Shown here: piece after piece, positions 31,733 through 41,236 of the stretch
How positions within the stretch are numbered: position 1 is the first letter of the stretch
Layout of the letters: every line of letters starts with the position of its first letter
Translations under genes and position numbers: made by a program
NCBI RefSeq assembly: GCF_036327775.1
Contig: NZ_CP109598.1
Coordinates: 6,026,001 to 6,090,000, forward strand
Direction of reading: 5' to 3'
DNA length: 64,000 bases
Source of the DNA: Streptomyces sp. NBC_01498
GTDB lineage: Bacteria; Actinomycetota; Actinomycetes; Streptomycetales; Streptomycetaceae
Notes under the pieces: generated by a model
The model's database searches: none
The model's input: the letters and a program-made list of their open reading frames with translations, nothing else
What the model was told of the DNA's origin: nothing

Positions 31733-32712
31733 AGCGTGCTCCAGTCCTGATCGGGATAGCGGTGCACGGGCGCCGACACATCGTCGAGCGCCCGGCAGAT
31801 CTCGTCGGGAAGCCTAAGGCTCTCCACCGACAACGCGGCCGTGAGCTGCCGCGCGTTGCGGGCCCCGACGATCGGCGCGACCACCCCCGGCCGGTCCCGC
31901 ACCCACGCCAGCGCCACCTCCAGCGCGGTCGTCGCCAGCCCGTCCGCCGCCGTCACCACCGCGTCCACGATGCGGCTCGCCGGCTCGTCCAGATACGGCT
32001 CCACGAACGGCGCCAACTGCTCCGAGGCCCCACGGGAGCCGGCGGGCGTGGAGTGCCGGTACTTGCCCGTCAGCACCCCCCGGCCCAGCGGCGACGACGG
32101 GAGCAGCCCCACCCCCAGATCCACGGCCGCCGGCAACACCTCGCGCTCGACGCCCCGTTGCAACAAGGAGTACTCCATCTGGGTACTGGCCAGCCGGGTC
32201 CGCACCCCGGGCGAGGCCAGCTGCCAGGTCGCCGCCTTGGCGAGCTGCCACCCCGAGAAGTTCGACACCCCCGCGTACCGGGCCCGGCCGCTGCTCACGG
32301 CTATGTCGAGTGCCTGGAGCGTCTCCTCCAGCGGCGTCCCGGGGTCGAACGCGTGGATCTGCCACAGATCGACATGGTCCGTGCCCAGCCGCTCCAGCGA
32401 GGCGTCCAGGGCGGCGAGCAGATGCCCGCGCGAGCCGTCGAAGCGCCGCCACGGATCGGGCACGCTGCCCGCCTTGGTGGCGATCACCAGATCCCGGCGC
32501 GGCACGAGTCTCTCCACGAGCTGTCCGAGCAGATACTCCGCCTCCCCGCCGCCGTACACGTCGGCGGTGTCGACAAGGGTGCCGCCCGCCTCCCAGAACG
32601 CCTTCAACTGGTCGGCCGCGTCGTGCTCGTCGGTGTCCCGCCCCCAGGTCAGCGTGCCGAGCCCGATCCGGGACACTCGCAGGCCGGTACGGCCCAGATG
32701 CCTCTGCTCCAT
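31729..32712 (-). CDS. Aldo/keto reductase
   Basis: A 327-residue NADPH-dependent oxidoreductase of TIM-barrel type: RTGLRVSRIGLGTLTWG at the N-terminus, catalytic Asp/Tyr in VDTADVYGGGEAE, Lys in VIATKAGS and His in DLWQIHAFD, so the DYKH tetrad is complete; the C-terminal GARNARQL contacts the cofactor. The ATG at 32712 gives the usual MEQRHLGRTGLRVS start. It precedes and overlaps the helicase-like gene. The physiological carbonyl substrate is unknown. Confidence 0.92.
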   Translation of the reverse strand: MEQRHLGRTGLRVSRIGLGTLTWGRDTDEHDAADQLKAFWEAGGTLVDTADVYGGGEAEYLLGQLVERLVPRRDLVIATKAGSVPDPWRRFDGSRGHLLAALDASLERLGTDHVDLWQIHAFDPGTPLEETLQALDIAVSSGRARYAGVSNFSGWQLAKAATWQLASPGVRTRLASTQMEYSLLQRGVEREVLPAAVDLGVGLLPSSPLGRGVLTGKYRHSTPAGSRGASEQLAPFVEPYLDEPASRIVDAVVTAADGLATTALEVALAWVRDRPGVVAPIVGARNARQLTAALSVESLRLPDEICRALDDVSAPVHRYPDQDWSTL

Positions 32713-32838
32713 GAGCGCTGAGATTACTGGCCGGGGCCCCAACCGCAGTGAGCCTGTGGACAACCGGCCGCCGCGGGCCGTCCACCGGTGCCCCTGACGG
32801 ATGTCCGCGCCGCGCGCTAGAGTCCCGGCACAGGGACG

Positions 32839-32852
32839 TTACTGATCAGTAA
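32839..32852. promoter_or_regulatory. 14-bp perfect palindrome before the F420-type oxidoreductase
   Basis: TTACTGATCAGTAA is fully symmetric and ends 10 bp before the ATG, directly against the AAGGGAG ribosome site. The AT-rich arms resemble TetR-family operators. No regulator gene is adjacent. Confidence 0.5.
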
Positions 32853-32862
32853 GGGAGTGGTT

Positions 32863-33915
32863 ATGCGGCTCGGCATCAATCTCGGCTACTGGGGCGCCGG
32901 CATGGACGGCGACAACCTCGCCGTCGCCCAGGAGGCCGACCGGCTCGGCTACAACGTCTGCTGGGCCGCCGAGGCGTACGGCTCCGACGTCCCCACCGTG
33001 CTGAGCTGGGTCGCCGCCCAGACGGAGAGCATCGACGTCGGCTCGGCCATCCTCCAGATCCCGGCCCGCCAGCCCGCCATGACCGCGATGACCGCCGCCA
33101 CCCTGGACTCGCTCTCCGGCGGCCGGTTCCGGCTCGGGCTCGGCGTCTCCGGACCGCAGGTCTCCGAGGGCTGGTACGGGGTGAAGTTCGACAAGCCGCT
33201 CGCCCGCACCCGCGAGTACGTCGAGATCGTCCGCCGCGCCATGTCCCGCGAACGCCTCTCCTACGAAGGCGAGCACTGGACCCTCCCGCTCCCCGACGGC
33301 CCCGGCAAGCCGCTCAAGCTCACCGTCCACCCCCAGCGCGAGCACATCCCCCTCTACATCGCCGCGATCGGCCCCAGGAATCTGGAGCAGACCGGCGAGA
33401 TCGCCGACGGCGCCCTGCTGATCTTCCCCTCGGCGGACCATCTGGAGGAGACCGCGATCGGGCCCCTGCGCGCGGGCCGGGAGAAGGCCGGGCTGACCAT
33501 GGACGGCTTCGACGTCTGCCCGACCCTGCCGATCGCGCTGGGCGACGACATCGAGGCGCTGGCGGACACGTTCCGCCCGTACACGGCCCTCTACGTGGGC
33601 GGCATGGGCAGCCGCCGGCAGAACTTCTACAACCAGCTGGCGGGCCGCATGGGCTACGAGCAGGAGGCCGCCGACATCCAGGACCGGTACCTCTCCGGAG
33701 ACAAGGACGGGGCGGCGGCTGCCGTACCGCACCGGCTGATCGACTCGACCACGCTGCTCGGACCGGTGGAGCGGATCGCCGACCGGATGGCGGCGTACGC
33801 GGCGGCCGGGGTCACCACGCTCACGCTCTCCCCGGCGGGCTTCACCCTCGACGAGCGCCTCGCGGCCCTGCGCGCGGGCACCGAGGCGCTGGAGCGGGCG
33901 GGTCTCGTCAGCTGA
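32863..33915 (+). CDS. LLM-class F420-dependent oxidoreductase
   Basis: A 350-residue luciferase-like monooxygenase-fold protein. Family features: GINLGYWGAG at the start, ATLDSLSGGRFRLGLGVSGP, the family segment HIPLYIAAIGPRNLE and C-terminal AAGVTTLTLSPAGF. Members of this actinobacterial group use coenzyme F420 in hydride transfers. The ATG at 32863 is five bases from GGGAG; a GTG six bases earlier is possible. It is divergent from the aldo/keto reductase with a palindromic site between. Substrate unknown. Confidence 0.88.
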   Translation: MRLGINLGYWGAGMDGDNLAVAQEADRLGYNVCWAAEAYGSDVPTVLSWVAAQTESIDVGSAILQIPARQPAMTAMTAATLDSLSGGRFRLGLGVSGPQVSEGWYGVKFDKPLARTREYVEIVRRAMSRERLSYEGEHWTLPLPDGPGKPLKLTVHPQREHIPLYIAAIGPRNLEQTGEIADGALLIFPSADHLEETAIGPLRAGREKAGLTMDGFDVCPTLPIALGDDIEALADTFRPYTALYVGGMGSRRQNFYNQLAGRMGYEQEAADIQDRYLSGDKDGAAAAVPHRLIDSTTLLGPVERIADRMAAYAAAGVTTLTLSPAGFTLDERLAALRAGTEALERAGLVS

Positions 33916-34251
33916 CCGGCACCCCGCCGGCGGGGACACGGGACGAGGGTGCGGGGCGGGGGTGCGCGGCGCCGCGAAGGTCCGCGGCCGTGGTGGGGGC
34001 TCGGGGGGTCTTCCCCGCCACGGCCGTCGTGCGGGACAACGCCCGGCCGGGCGCCCGGTTACGCCCGCCCGCATCCGTACGGACGTGCCCCCGCGTCGTT
34101 CCTCCGCTCCCGTCCGCCGCTCCTGCCCCGCCGTCCCCGCTTCCTCCCTTCGGCCGAGTGCGGACCCTGAGCTGTTGCCTGTTCCCCTATGTCGCATTTG
34201 ACTCCTTTGTGCGGGTGTCTGCGGCGGACACCGGCATGGAGGTGGCATCCG
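33916..34251. other. 336-bp intergenic stretch
   Basis: No gene is supported. A 14-bp palindrome CCCCGCCGGCGGGG at 33922-33935 just after the oxidoreductase stop may terminate it. TCCGTACGGA at 34074-34083 is a small palindrome. The promoter of the ferritin-like gene probably lies in the less GC-rich segment 34170-34215. Confidence 0.5.
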
Positions 34252-35034
34252 ATGCTCTCGGCCCGAGGTCTGTTCGAGGAAATCCTCGACAACGACGAGT
34301 CGTTCCAGCTCTTCTGCTCCATCGCGGCCAGCGGCGAGGCCCAGGGCGGCTGGGAGAACGGCCGTATCGCCGCGCTGGTCCCCGAGGGGATGCGGGACCT
34401 CGCGCCCAAGATCGCCCGGCACGGGGCCGACGAGGACAAGCACGGCAGGATCTTCCACGCCCTGCTGAAGCGGCGCGGTCTGCCACCGGTCGACATCCCG
34501 CCCGCCACCGACTACACGATGCTCCTCGAACAGCGCGGCATCGGACTCCCGCACGACAAGCTGCGCCGGAACACCCCGCTCACCGAGCAGGACGTCGTCG
34601 TCTACCTCTCGCACAGCCGTGTGACCGAACAGCGCGCCGCCGACCAGATGGAGATGCTCGTCGGGCACTTCGGCGACCACCCGCTCGTCGGCAACGCCGT
34701 CAAGATCATCAGCGCCGACGAGGACAACCACCTCGCCTACTGCCACGAGGAGTTGCTGCGCCTCGCCCGGCTCGGTCACGGCCGCACCATCCACCGGGTG
34801 CTCCAGGAGAGCGCGCGGGCCGAGGTCCGCATCTACCGCGACGTGAGCTTCGCCGTCATGGACCGGATGGGCCGGATCCTGGGCTGGCCCCGCCCCAAGT
34901 CGGCGCTGCTGAAGGCCGGAATCGCCGGACTGTACGGGATGGAGCGGGCGGGCGGGTGGCGGCGCATGGTCAGCCTGAGCATGCCGGAGCGCCGCGACGC
35001 GCTGGGCGGCCCGGCGACCGCCGCCGCCTTCTGA
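34252..35034 (+). CDS. Ferritin-like superfamily protein
   Basis: A 260-residue helical protein with two carboxylate/His motifs characteristic of di-iron ferritin-like folds: RHGADEDKHGRIFHALL and ISADEDNHLAYCHEELL, spaced about 95 residues apart, plus an upstream Glu (ASGEAQGGWENG). GGAGG lies nine bases before the ATG at 34252. It may store iron or catalyse oxygen-dependent chemistry; the actinobacterial group is uncharacterised to my knowledge. Transcribed alone, convergent with the CorA-type gene. Confidence 0.8.
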   Translation: MLSARGLFEEILDNDESFQLFCSIAASGEAQGGWENGRIAALVPEGMRDLAPKIARHGADEDKHGRIFHALLKRRGLPPVDIPPATDYTMLLEQRGIGLPHDKLRRNTPLTEQDVVVYLSHSRVTEQRAADQMEMLVGHFGDHPLVGNAVKIISADEDNHLAYCHEELLRLARLGHGRTIHRVLQESARAEVRIYRDVSFAVMDRMGRILGWPRPKSALLKAGIAGLYGMERAGGWRRMVSLSMPERRDALGGPATAAAF

Positions 35035-35050
35035 CGCCGTCCTCCGACCG

Positions 35051-35068
35051 GGGCCCGCCGCCGGGCCC
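35051..35068. terminator. Weak candidate terminator between convergent genes
   Basis: GGGCCCG (35051-35057) and CGGGCCC (35062-35068) with a 4-base loop lie between the ferritin-like and CorA-type genes. Confidence 0.4.
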
Positions 35069-35097
35069 GGGGCGGATCCGACCCGCCGCCGGCCCGG

Positions 35098-36114
35098 TCA
35101 GAGCCAGCCGTTGCGCTTGAACAGCCGGTGCAGCAGGAACACCGCGCCGACCATCAGGGCCAGCGCCGCCGGATACCCCCACTCCTGGCTCAGCTCCGGC
35201 ATGTGCGCGAAGTTCATGCCCCAGACGCCCGCGAGCAGGGTGGGCACCGCCGCCATCGCCGCCCACGCCGAGATCTTGCGCATGTCGTCGTTCTGCCGCA
35301 CGCCCATCTGCGCGAGATGGGCGGACAGGATGTCCGAGAGGAGCCGGTCGAGCCCGTCCACCTGTTCGTTGACCCGCGTCAGATGGTCGTCCACGTCCCG
35401 GAAGAACGGCTGCGACCGTTTCTGCACGAACGGCACCCCCGCCTGCGAGAGCCGCGAGATGGGCGCCGCCAGCGGCCCGGCCGCCCGGCGGAACTCCAGC
35501 ACCTGCCGCTTGAACGTGTAGATCCGCTCCGCCGCCGGCTGGTCGCCCGCCTCCTGCTTGCGGCCCGAGCCGCTCTCATTGGGGGAGAAGACCTGCGCCT
35601 CCAGCTCCTCCAGGTCGACCTGGAGCTCGGCGCCGACGTCGATGTAGTGGTCCACCACCGCGTCGCTCACCGCGTAGAGCACCGCCGTGGGGCCGTGCCT
35701 GAGCACCTGCGGCTCCGACTCCAGCCGCTGCCGCACGGCGTGCAGCGGCGCGCCCTCGCCGTGCCGGACCGTCACCACGAACGAGTCGCCGATGAAGACC
35801 ATCAGCTCCCCGCTGGAGACGGTGTCCTGGGCGGAGTCGTACACCACCGGTTTCAGCACCATGAACAGCGAGTCCTCGTACACCTCCAGCTTCGGCCGCT
35901 GGTGGGCCTTGAGCGAGTCCTCCACGGCCAGCGGATGCATGCCGAACTCGTTGCTGACCAGCTCGAACTCCTGCTCCGTCGGCTCGTGGAGCCCGACCCA
36001 CAGGAAGGCGTTCCCGTCCGCCCGCGCCTCGGCGAGGGCGTCGGAGAGATCGGCGGGCCCGTCGGTACGGCGCCCGTCGCGGTAGATGGCACGGTCGACG
36101 ATCACCCCGTCCAT
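35098..36114 (-). CDS. CorA-type divalent cation transporter
   Basis: A 338-residue protein with a large cytoplasmic N-terminal domain, a long helix, and two C-terminal membrane helices; the GMN selectivity motif is present (GVWGMNFAHMPE, about residue 299). The basic C-terminus KRNGWL is typical. It carries Mg2+ or Co2+ across the membrane. The ATG at 36114 is chosen because sequence further upstream is low-complexity Arg/Gly. It is divergent from the histidine phosphatase gene. Confidence 0.92.
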   Translation of the reverse strand: MDGVIVDRAIYRDGRRTDGPADLSDALAEARADGNAFLWVGLHEPTEQEFELVSNEFGMHPLAVEDSLKAHQRPKLEVYEDSLFMVLKPVVYDSAQDTVSSGELMVFIGDSFVVTVRHGEGAPLHAVRQRLESEPQVLRHGPTAVLYAVSDAVVDHYIDVGAELQVDLEELEAQVFSPNESGSGRKQEAGDQPAAERIYTFKRQVLEFRRAAGPLAAPISRLSQAGVPFVQKRSQPFFRDVDDHLTRVNEQVDGLDRLLSDILSAHLAQMGVRQNDDMRKISAWAAMAAVPTLLAGVWGMNFAHMPELSQEWGYPAALALMVGAVFLLHRLFKRNGWL

Positions 36115-36281
36115 TCTTCCCGGGCGACACGCTTTGACGCACCTCTGCCGCACCCCCGGCCGGCCCGCGCCGCACCCCCGCGCCGTCCGGGCCGCCCGCC
36201 CCGGCCCCGCGCGGCACCGCCCCGACCGCCCGCCGTACGGGTGACCGCCACCCCGTCGGCGCACCGTTTAGGCTGACCCGC

Positions 36282-36989
36282 ATGGCCACCCTGATCCTCG
36301 TACGGCACGGACGCTCCACCGCCAACACCTCGGGCGTCCTCGCCGGCCGGACCCCCGGCGTCGCGCTCGACGAACGGGGCACCGCCCAGGCCGCCGCCCT
36401 CCCGGGACGCCTCGCGGACCTGCCCCTCGCCGCCGTCGTCAGCAGCCCCCTCCAGCGCTGTCTGGAGACCGTCCGGCCCCTGGTCGACGCCCGCCCCGGC
36501 GCCGAGATCCACCAGGAGGACCGGATCAACGAGTGCGACTACGGCGACTGGTCCGGCCGCAAGCTCGCCGAACTCGCCGACGACCCCCTGATGTCGGTCG
36601 TGCAGCAGCACCCCTCGTCCGCGGCGTTCCCCGGCGGCGAGTCGATGCGCGCCATGCAGGCCCGCGCCGTGGAGGCCGTACGGGACTGGAACGCCCGCGT
36701 CGAGGCGGAGCACGGCGAGGACGCCGTCTTCCTGATGTGCTCGCACGGCGACATCATCAAGTCCCTGGTCGCGGACGCGCTCGGCATGCACCTCGACCTG
36801 TTTCAGCGCCTGCACGCCGACCCCTGCTCGGTCACCGTCGTCCGGTACACGCGGCTGCGCCCGTTCCTGCTGCGGCTGGGGGAGACCGGCGATCTCGGTT
36901 CCCTGACACCGCGTGAGACCGGCGCGGGGGGCAAGAAGAAGGACGGGGACGCCGACGCCGTCGTGGGAGGCTCCACCGGCACCGCGTGA
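36282..36989 (+). CDS. Histidine phosphatase family protein
   Basis: A 235-residue phosphatase: catalytic LILVRHGRSTAN at the N-terminus, SSPLQRCLETV, proton donor in ECDYGDWSG, and second catalytic His in MCSHGDIIKS. In actinobacteria this gene regularly precedes the DUF3090 gene and mshC; the group is often called MSMEG_4193-type phosphomutase. The last 35 residues are low complexity (GGKKKDGDADAVVGGS). It starts a four-gene same-strand set leading to mshC. Substrate unknown. Confidence 0.9.
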   Translation: MATLILVRHGRSTANTSGVLAGRTPGVALDERGTAQAAALPGRLADLPLAAVVSSPLQRCLETVRPLVDARPGAEIHQEDRINECDYGDWSGRKLAELADDPLMSVVQQHPSSAAFPGGESMRAMQARAVEAVRDWNARVEAEHGEDAVFLMCSHGDIIKSLVADALGMHLDLFQRLHADPCSVTVVRYTRLRPFLLRLGETGDLGSLTPRETGAGGKKKDGDADAVVGGSTGTA

Positions 36990-37103
36990 TCTCCGCGCGC
37001 AGTAGGCTGGTCGGGCCGTCCGCGTCACGGCGGAGGTTCGCTCCCCGGGCGTCGTCGGCCCGTCGCATTCCGTCATTCCGTCACTTCCCAAGGGAGACAG
37101 GAC

Positions 37104-37694
37104 GTGTCCCGTCAGGTGTTCCTCTACGACCCGCCGGACCGCTTCGTGGCCGGTACGGTCGGGCTGCCTGGCCGCCGTACGTTCTTCCTCCAGGCATCCG
37201 CCTCGGGCCGCGTCACCAGCGTGGCCCTGGAGAAGACCCAGGTCGCCGCGCTCGCCGAGCGCATCGATGAACTGCTGGACGAGGTCGTACGGCGTACCGG
37301 GGGCAACGCCCCGGTGCCCGCCATGGCCCCCACGGACGTCGCCGACTCCGCGCCGCTCGACTCGCCCGTCGAGGAGGAGTTCCGGGTCGGCACCATGGCC
37401 CTGGCCTGGGACGGCGACGAACAGCGCATGATCGTCGAGGCGCAGGCCCTGGTCGAACTCGACGCGGACACCGACGAGGACCTCGCCGACGCCGAGGAAC
37501 GCCTGCTCCAGGACGAGGAGAACGGCCCGCCGATGCTCCGCGTCCGGCTGTCCGGCGCCCAGGCGCGGGCCTTCGCCAAACGCGCCCTGGACGTGGTCAA
37601 CGCCGGGCGCCCGCCGTGCCCGCTGTGCAGCCTGCCGCTCGACCCGGAGGGACACGTGTGCCCGCGCCAGAACGGATACCGCCGCGACGCATGA
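37104..37694 (+). CDS. DUF3090 family protein
   Basis: A 196-residue conserved actinobacterial protein starting with GTG after AGGGAGACAGG. The N-terminus SRQVFLYDPPDRFVAGTVG is highly characteristic; the C-terminus has a CPLC...VCP cysteine set (GRPPCPLCSLPLDPEGHVCP) that probably binds zinc. It overlaps the next gene by 4 bp. The stable association with mshC suggests but does not prove a role linked to mycothiol or to the phosphatase. Confidence 0.93.
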   Translation: MSRQVFLYDPPDRFVAGTVGLPGRRTFFLQASASGRVTSVALEKTQVAALAERIDELLDEVVRRTGGNAPVPAMAPTDVADSAPLDSPVEEEFRVGTMALAWDGDEQRMIVEAQALVELDADTDEDLADAEERLLQDEENGPPMLRVRLSGAQARAFAKRALDVVNAGRPPCPLCSLPLDPEGHVCPRQNGYRRDA

Positions 37695-38491
37695 GCACGC
37701 CCGCGCTCGACCTGATCACCAAGGGCGAGCTGACCGTGCAAGGCCGGATCAGCGGGGCCTCCAACGCGGTCCTGTACTGCGCCGTGTCGTACGAGGGCGA
37801 GGAGGCGTTCTGCGTCTACAAGCCCGTCGCGGGGGAGCGGCCCCTCTGGGACTTCCCCGACGGGACGCTCGCGCAGCGCGAGGTCGCCGCGTACGAGCTG
37901 TCCCGGGCGACCGGCTGGGACCTGGTCCCGCCCACGGTGCTGCGTGACGGACCGTACGGCGAGGGCATGTGCCAGCTGTGGATCGAGGCCGACGGGAGCG
38001 GGAGCGCGCCCCAACTCCTCGCCCTGGTCGAGGAGGAGGAGCCGGCCGACGGCTGGAAGGCGATCGGCCTCGCCGACGTGGGGGAGGGCCGTACAGCGCT
38101 GCTGGTGCACGCCGACGACCCCCGGCTGCGGCGCCTCGCCGTCCTCGACGCCGTCGTCAACAACGGCGACCGCAAGGGCGGCCATCTGCTGACCGGGACC
38201 GACGGACAGCTGTACGCCATCGACCACGGTGTCACCTTCCACGTGGACGACAAGCTCCGCACCCTGCTCTGGGGCTGGGCGGGCGAGCCGCTGCCCGAGG
38301 AGGCCCTGACCGTCCTGGAGCGGCTGGCCGGTGAACTCGCCGAAGGCACCCCGCTGTCCACCCGGTTGGCCGAACTGATCACACCCGCCGAGGCCGAGGC
38401 CGTACGCTCCCGGGTCCGGGAACTGCGCCGTACGGGCCGCCACCCGGAGCCGTCCGGCCAGTGGCCCGCGATCCCCTGGCCGCCGGTCTGA
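37691..38491 (+). CDS. SCO1664 family kinase-like protein
   Basis: A 266-residue protein with a distant PI3/PI4-kinase-like or HipA-like fold: ATP-site lysine region FCVYKPVAGERPLWDFPDG, and catalytic-loop-like NNGDRKGGHLL followed by AIDHGVTFH, matching the D-x-x-x-N and DH/DFG pattern. ATGA overlap with the DUF3090 gene indicates co-translation. The substrate is unknown; kinase activity is an inference from these motifs. Confidence 0.88.
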   Translation: MSTPALDLITKGELTVQGRISGASNAVLYCAVSYEGEEAFCVYKPVAGERPLWDFPDGTLAQREVAAYELSRATGWDLVPPTVLRDGPYGEGMCQLWIEADGSGSAPQLLALVEEEEPADGWKAIGLADVGEGRTALLVHADDPRLRRLAVLDAVVNNGDRKGGHLLTGTDGQLYAIDHGVTFHVDDKLRTLLWGWAGEPLPEEALTVLERLAGELAEGTPLSTRLAELITPAEAEAVRSRVRELRRTGRHPEPSGQWPAIPWPPV

Positions 38492-38632
38492 CCCGCCACC
38501 CGGCCGGGGACCGTCCCGGCCGGTGAGCCCCGCCGGGCACGCACCGGCACCCCGATCGCGCAAGAGCGCCCAACCGGACAACAGCGCCGGTCCGGTTCGT
38601 ATCCGGAAGCAACGTCCGGTTACGCTCATGAC

Positions 38633-39862
38633 ATGCATGCCTGGCCCGCTTCCGACGTCCCCGCCCTGCCCGGCAAGGGCCGCGACCTCCGGATTCACGA
38701 CACCGCGACCGGTGGCCCCGTCACCCTCGATCCCGGTCCCGTCGCCCGCATCTACGTCTGCGGCATCACGCCGTACGACGCGACCCACCTCGGGCACGCG
38801 GCGACCTACAACGCGTTCGACCTCGTGCAGCGCGTCTGGCTCGACACGAAGCGGCAGGTCCACTACGTCCAGAACGTCACCGACATCGACGACCCGCTGC
38901 TGGAGCGGGCCGCGCGCGACGGCGAGGACTGGACCGGCCTCGCCGAACGCGAAACCGCCCTCTTCCGCGAGGACATGACGGCGCTGCGGATGCTCCCGCC
39001 GCGCCACTACATCGGCGCGGTCGAGGCCATACCGGGCATCGTGCCGCTCGTGGAGCGGCTGTGCGACAGCGGCGCCGCCTACGTCCTGGACGGCGACGTC
39101 TACTTCTCCGTCGACGCCGACCCGCACTTCGGCGAGGTCTCGCACCTCGACGCCGAGGCCATGCGGCTGCTCTCCGCCGAGCGCGGCGGCGACCCCGACC
39201 GCCCCGGCAAGAAGAACCCGCTCGACCCGATGCTCTGGATGGCGGCCCGCGAGGGCGAGCCGCACTGGGACGGCGCCGGCCTCGGCCCCGGCCGGCCTGG
39301 CTGGCACATCGAGTGCGTCGCCATCGCCCTCGACCACCTCGGCATGGGCTTCGACGTGCAGGGCGGCGGCAGCGATCTGGCCTTCCCGCACCACGAGATG
39401 GGCGCCTCGCACGCGCAGGCACTGACCGGCGAACACCCGTTCGCCAAGGCGTACGTGCACGCCGGGATGGTCGGGCTCGACGGCGAGAAGATGTCCAAGT
39501 CCAAGGGCAACCTGGTCTTCGTCTCGACGCTGCGCCGGGCCGGCGTGGACCCGGCCGCGATCCGCCTCGCGCTGCTCGCGCACCACTACCGCGCCGACTG
39601 GGAGTGGACGGACCAGGTGCTCGACACGGCCGTCGGACGCCTCGCGCGCTGGCGCGCCGCCGTGTCCCGGCCGGACGGCCCCCCGGCGGAGGCGCTGGTG
39701 GAGGAGGTACGCGAGGCCCTGTCGAACGATCTGGACGCCCCGGCCGCCCTGGCGGCGGTCGACCGCTGGGCCGCGCTCCAGGACACCACGGGCGGTACGG
39801 ACGAGGGGGCACCCGGAGTGGTGTCCCGAACGGTGGACGCGCTGCTGGGCGTCGCGCTGTAG
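38633..39862 (+). CDS. mshC: Cysteine:GlcN-Ins ligase, mycothiol biosynthesis
   Basis: A 409-residue paralogue of cysteinyl-tRNA synthetase that joins cysteine to glucosaminyl-inositol, the third committed step in mycothiol synthesis. The zinc-binding Cys43 in [16 protein letters not shown], the HIGH-like THLGH (51-55) and KMSKS (286-290, KMSKSKGN) are present; the tRNA-binding C-terminus of CysS is missing, as expected for MshC. It comes 141 bp after the kinase-like gene with its own short leader (direct repeat GTCCGGTT at 38590 and 38614). Confidence 0.96.
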   Translation: MHAWPASDVPALPGKGRDLRIHDTATGGPVTLDPGPVARIYVCGITPYDATHLGHAATYNAFDLVQRVWLDTKRQVHYVQNVTDIDDPLLERAARDGEDWTGLAERETALFREDMTALRMLPPRHYIGAVEAIPGIVPLVERLCDSGAAYVLDGDVYFSVDADPHFGEVSHLDAEAMRLLSAERGGDPDRPGKKNPLDPMLWMAAREGEPHWDGAGLGPGRPGWHIECVAIALDHLGMGFDVQGGGSDLAFPHHEMGASHAQALTGEHPFAKAYVHAGMVGLDGEKMSKSKGNLVFVSTLRRAGVDPAAIRLALLAHHYRADWEWTDQVLDTAVGRLARWRAAVSRPDGPPAEALVEEVREALSNDLDAPAALAAVDRWAALQDTTGGTDEGAPGVVSRTVDALLGVAL

Positions 39863-40690
39863 GACGGTGCGACGGGGAGGACCCCGGTGGGTTCCTCGTC
39901 TTGTCCGCACGAGCGCGGGACGCCGGGTGGGCCGTGTATACGGCCTGCCCGGCGTTCTCGCGTACGCGCGGCGATCTGATTGCGGCCCGGAGGCGGGGCG
40001 GGGCGCAGGACGGTACGTCGGACGGCCTGGCACCGGCCGGGTACTGGGCCGACGGCCCCCGCCCCGTAGGACCAGGCCCTCTGCCCCCTACGCGCGGCGA
40101 CTTGTGGTGACCCGGTGCCCCGGCTCGATGGGCTTTCGCCGGCTGAGCGGGGCGTAGGACGGCCCGGCACCGGCCGGGGGCGGGGGTATGGGGCCGCGCC
40201 CGGTGGGTATCCGCGAGCGGGCCGGGGGGCTTGGGCCCGGAGCGCCCGGTCCGGCGCCTCGCCGGCCGGGCGGAGCCGCCCCGTACGGCCGGGTCATGTA
40301 CCGCCCCGGGCGGGCGTGGGCGGTACGTCGGACGTCCTGGCACTGGCCGGGGGCTTGGGCCCGGAGCGCCCGGTCCGGCGCCTCGCCGGCCGGGCGGAGC
40401 CGCCCCCGTACAGGAGCCGGGCCCGCCCGCCATGCCGTACGGGGAGGCACCGCCGCACGTGACCGTGGCATCAGCCGCTCAGCGGCGGGCCGGCCCGGAC
40501 CGTCCGGGAGGAACCGCCGAAGCGGACCCGCCGAGGCCGGAGCCCCGCCGGGCACGCCCTCAGCGACGGGCATGCCGCTCCGTGGGTCCCCGCCGTGCGG
40601 CACCCGCCGGGCAGGCCCGCCGCCGAGGGCCATGTCTGCGCCCCGGACAGCCCCCGTGCGCCCCGTCCGACCGTTCCCAGCCGGCGGCCG
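39863..40690. other. Degenerate repeat region after mshC
   Basis: No gene is supported. A block of about 57 bp, from CTTGGGCCCGGAGCGCCC to GGCGGAGCCGCCCC, occurs at about 40229 and 40353. A second motif, GGTACGTCGGACG...CTGGCAC.GGCCGGG, recurs near 40012 and 40320, with a worn copy near 40157. The open frames crossing it shift between copies and have no codon structure. It looks like an older, decayed version of the array that follows. Confidence 0.6.
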
Positions 40691-41193
40691 GACCGGAGCC
40701 CCGGCACCTGACCGGACCTCGCCGAGCTATCAGGTACGCGCACGTACCTCCGGTGCGCGGGCCCCGTTCCCGCCGGACCGGAGCCCCGGCACCTGACCGG
40801 ATCTCGCCGAGCTATCAGGTACGCGCACGTACCTCCGGTGCGCGGGCCCCGTTCCCGCCGGACCGGAGCCCCGGCACCTGACCGGATCTCGCCGAGCTGT
40901 CAGGTACGCGCACGTACCTCCGGTGCGCGGGCCCCGTTCCCGCCGGACCGGAGCCCCGGCACCTGACCGGATCTCGCCGAGCTGTCAGGTACGCGCACGT
41001 ACCTCCGGTGCGCGGGCCCCGTTCCCGCCGGACCGGAGCCCCGGCACCTGACCGGATCTCGCCGAGCTGTCAGGTACGCGCACGTACCTCCGGTGCGCGG
41101 GCCCCGTTCCCGCCGGACCGGAGCCCCGGCACCTGACCGGATCTCGCCGAGCTGTCAGGTACGCGCACGTACCTCCGGTGCGCGGGCCACCCG
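40691..41193. repeat. Six tandem copies of an 85-bp repeat
   Basis: Copies start at 40691, 40776, 40861, 40946, 41031 and 41116; the last diverges in its final bases. Copies 3-5 are identical; copies 1 and 2 carry CTATC where later copies have CTGTC, and copy 1 has a further change (GACCTC for GATCTC). Each unit contains a hairpin AGGTACG-CGCA-CGTACCT. 85 is not a multiple of three, so it does not encode a repeated peptide. There are no spacers, so it is not a CRISPR array. It lies between mshC and parJ, facing both 3' ends. Confidence 0.92.
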
Positions 41194-41236
41194 CCCTGCG
41201 AGGCACGTACCGGACGCCGTGGGGCGGTCCGACGTG

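Noticed and set aside
40691..41193. Possible CRISPR array
   Set aside because: Units are contiguous 85-mers with no unique spacers and no cas genes in the window.
40985..41206. Minus-strand frame across the 85-bp repeats
   Set aside because: The repeat length is not a multiple of three, so the frame reads different peptides in each copy; no codon structure.
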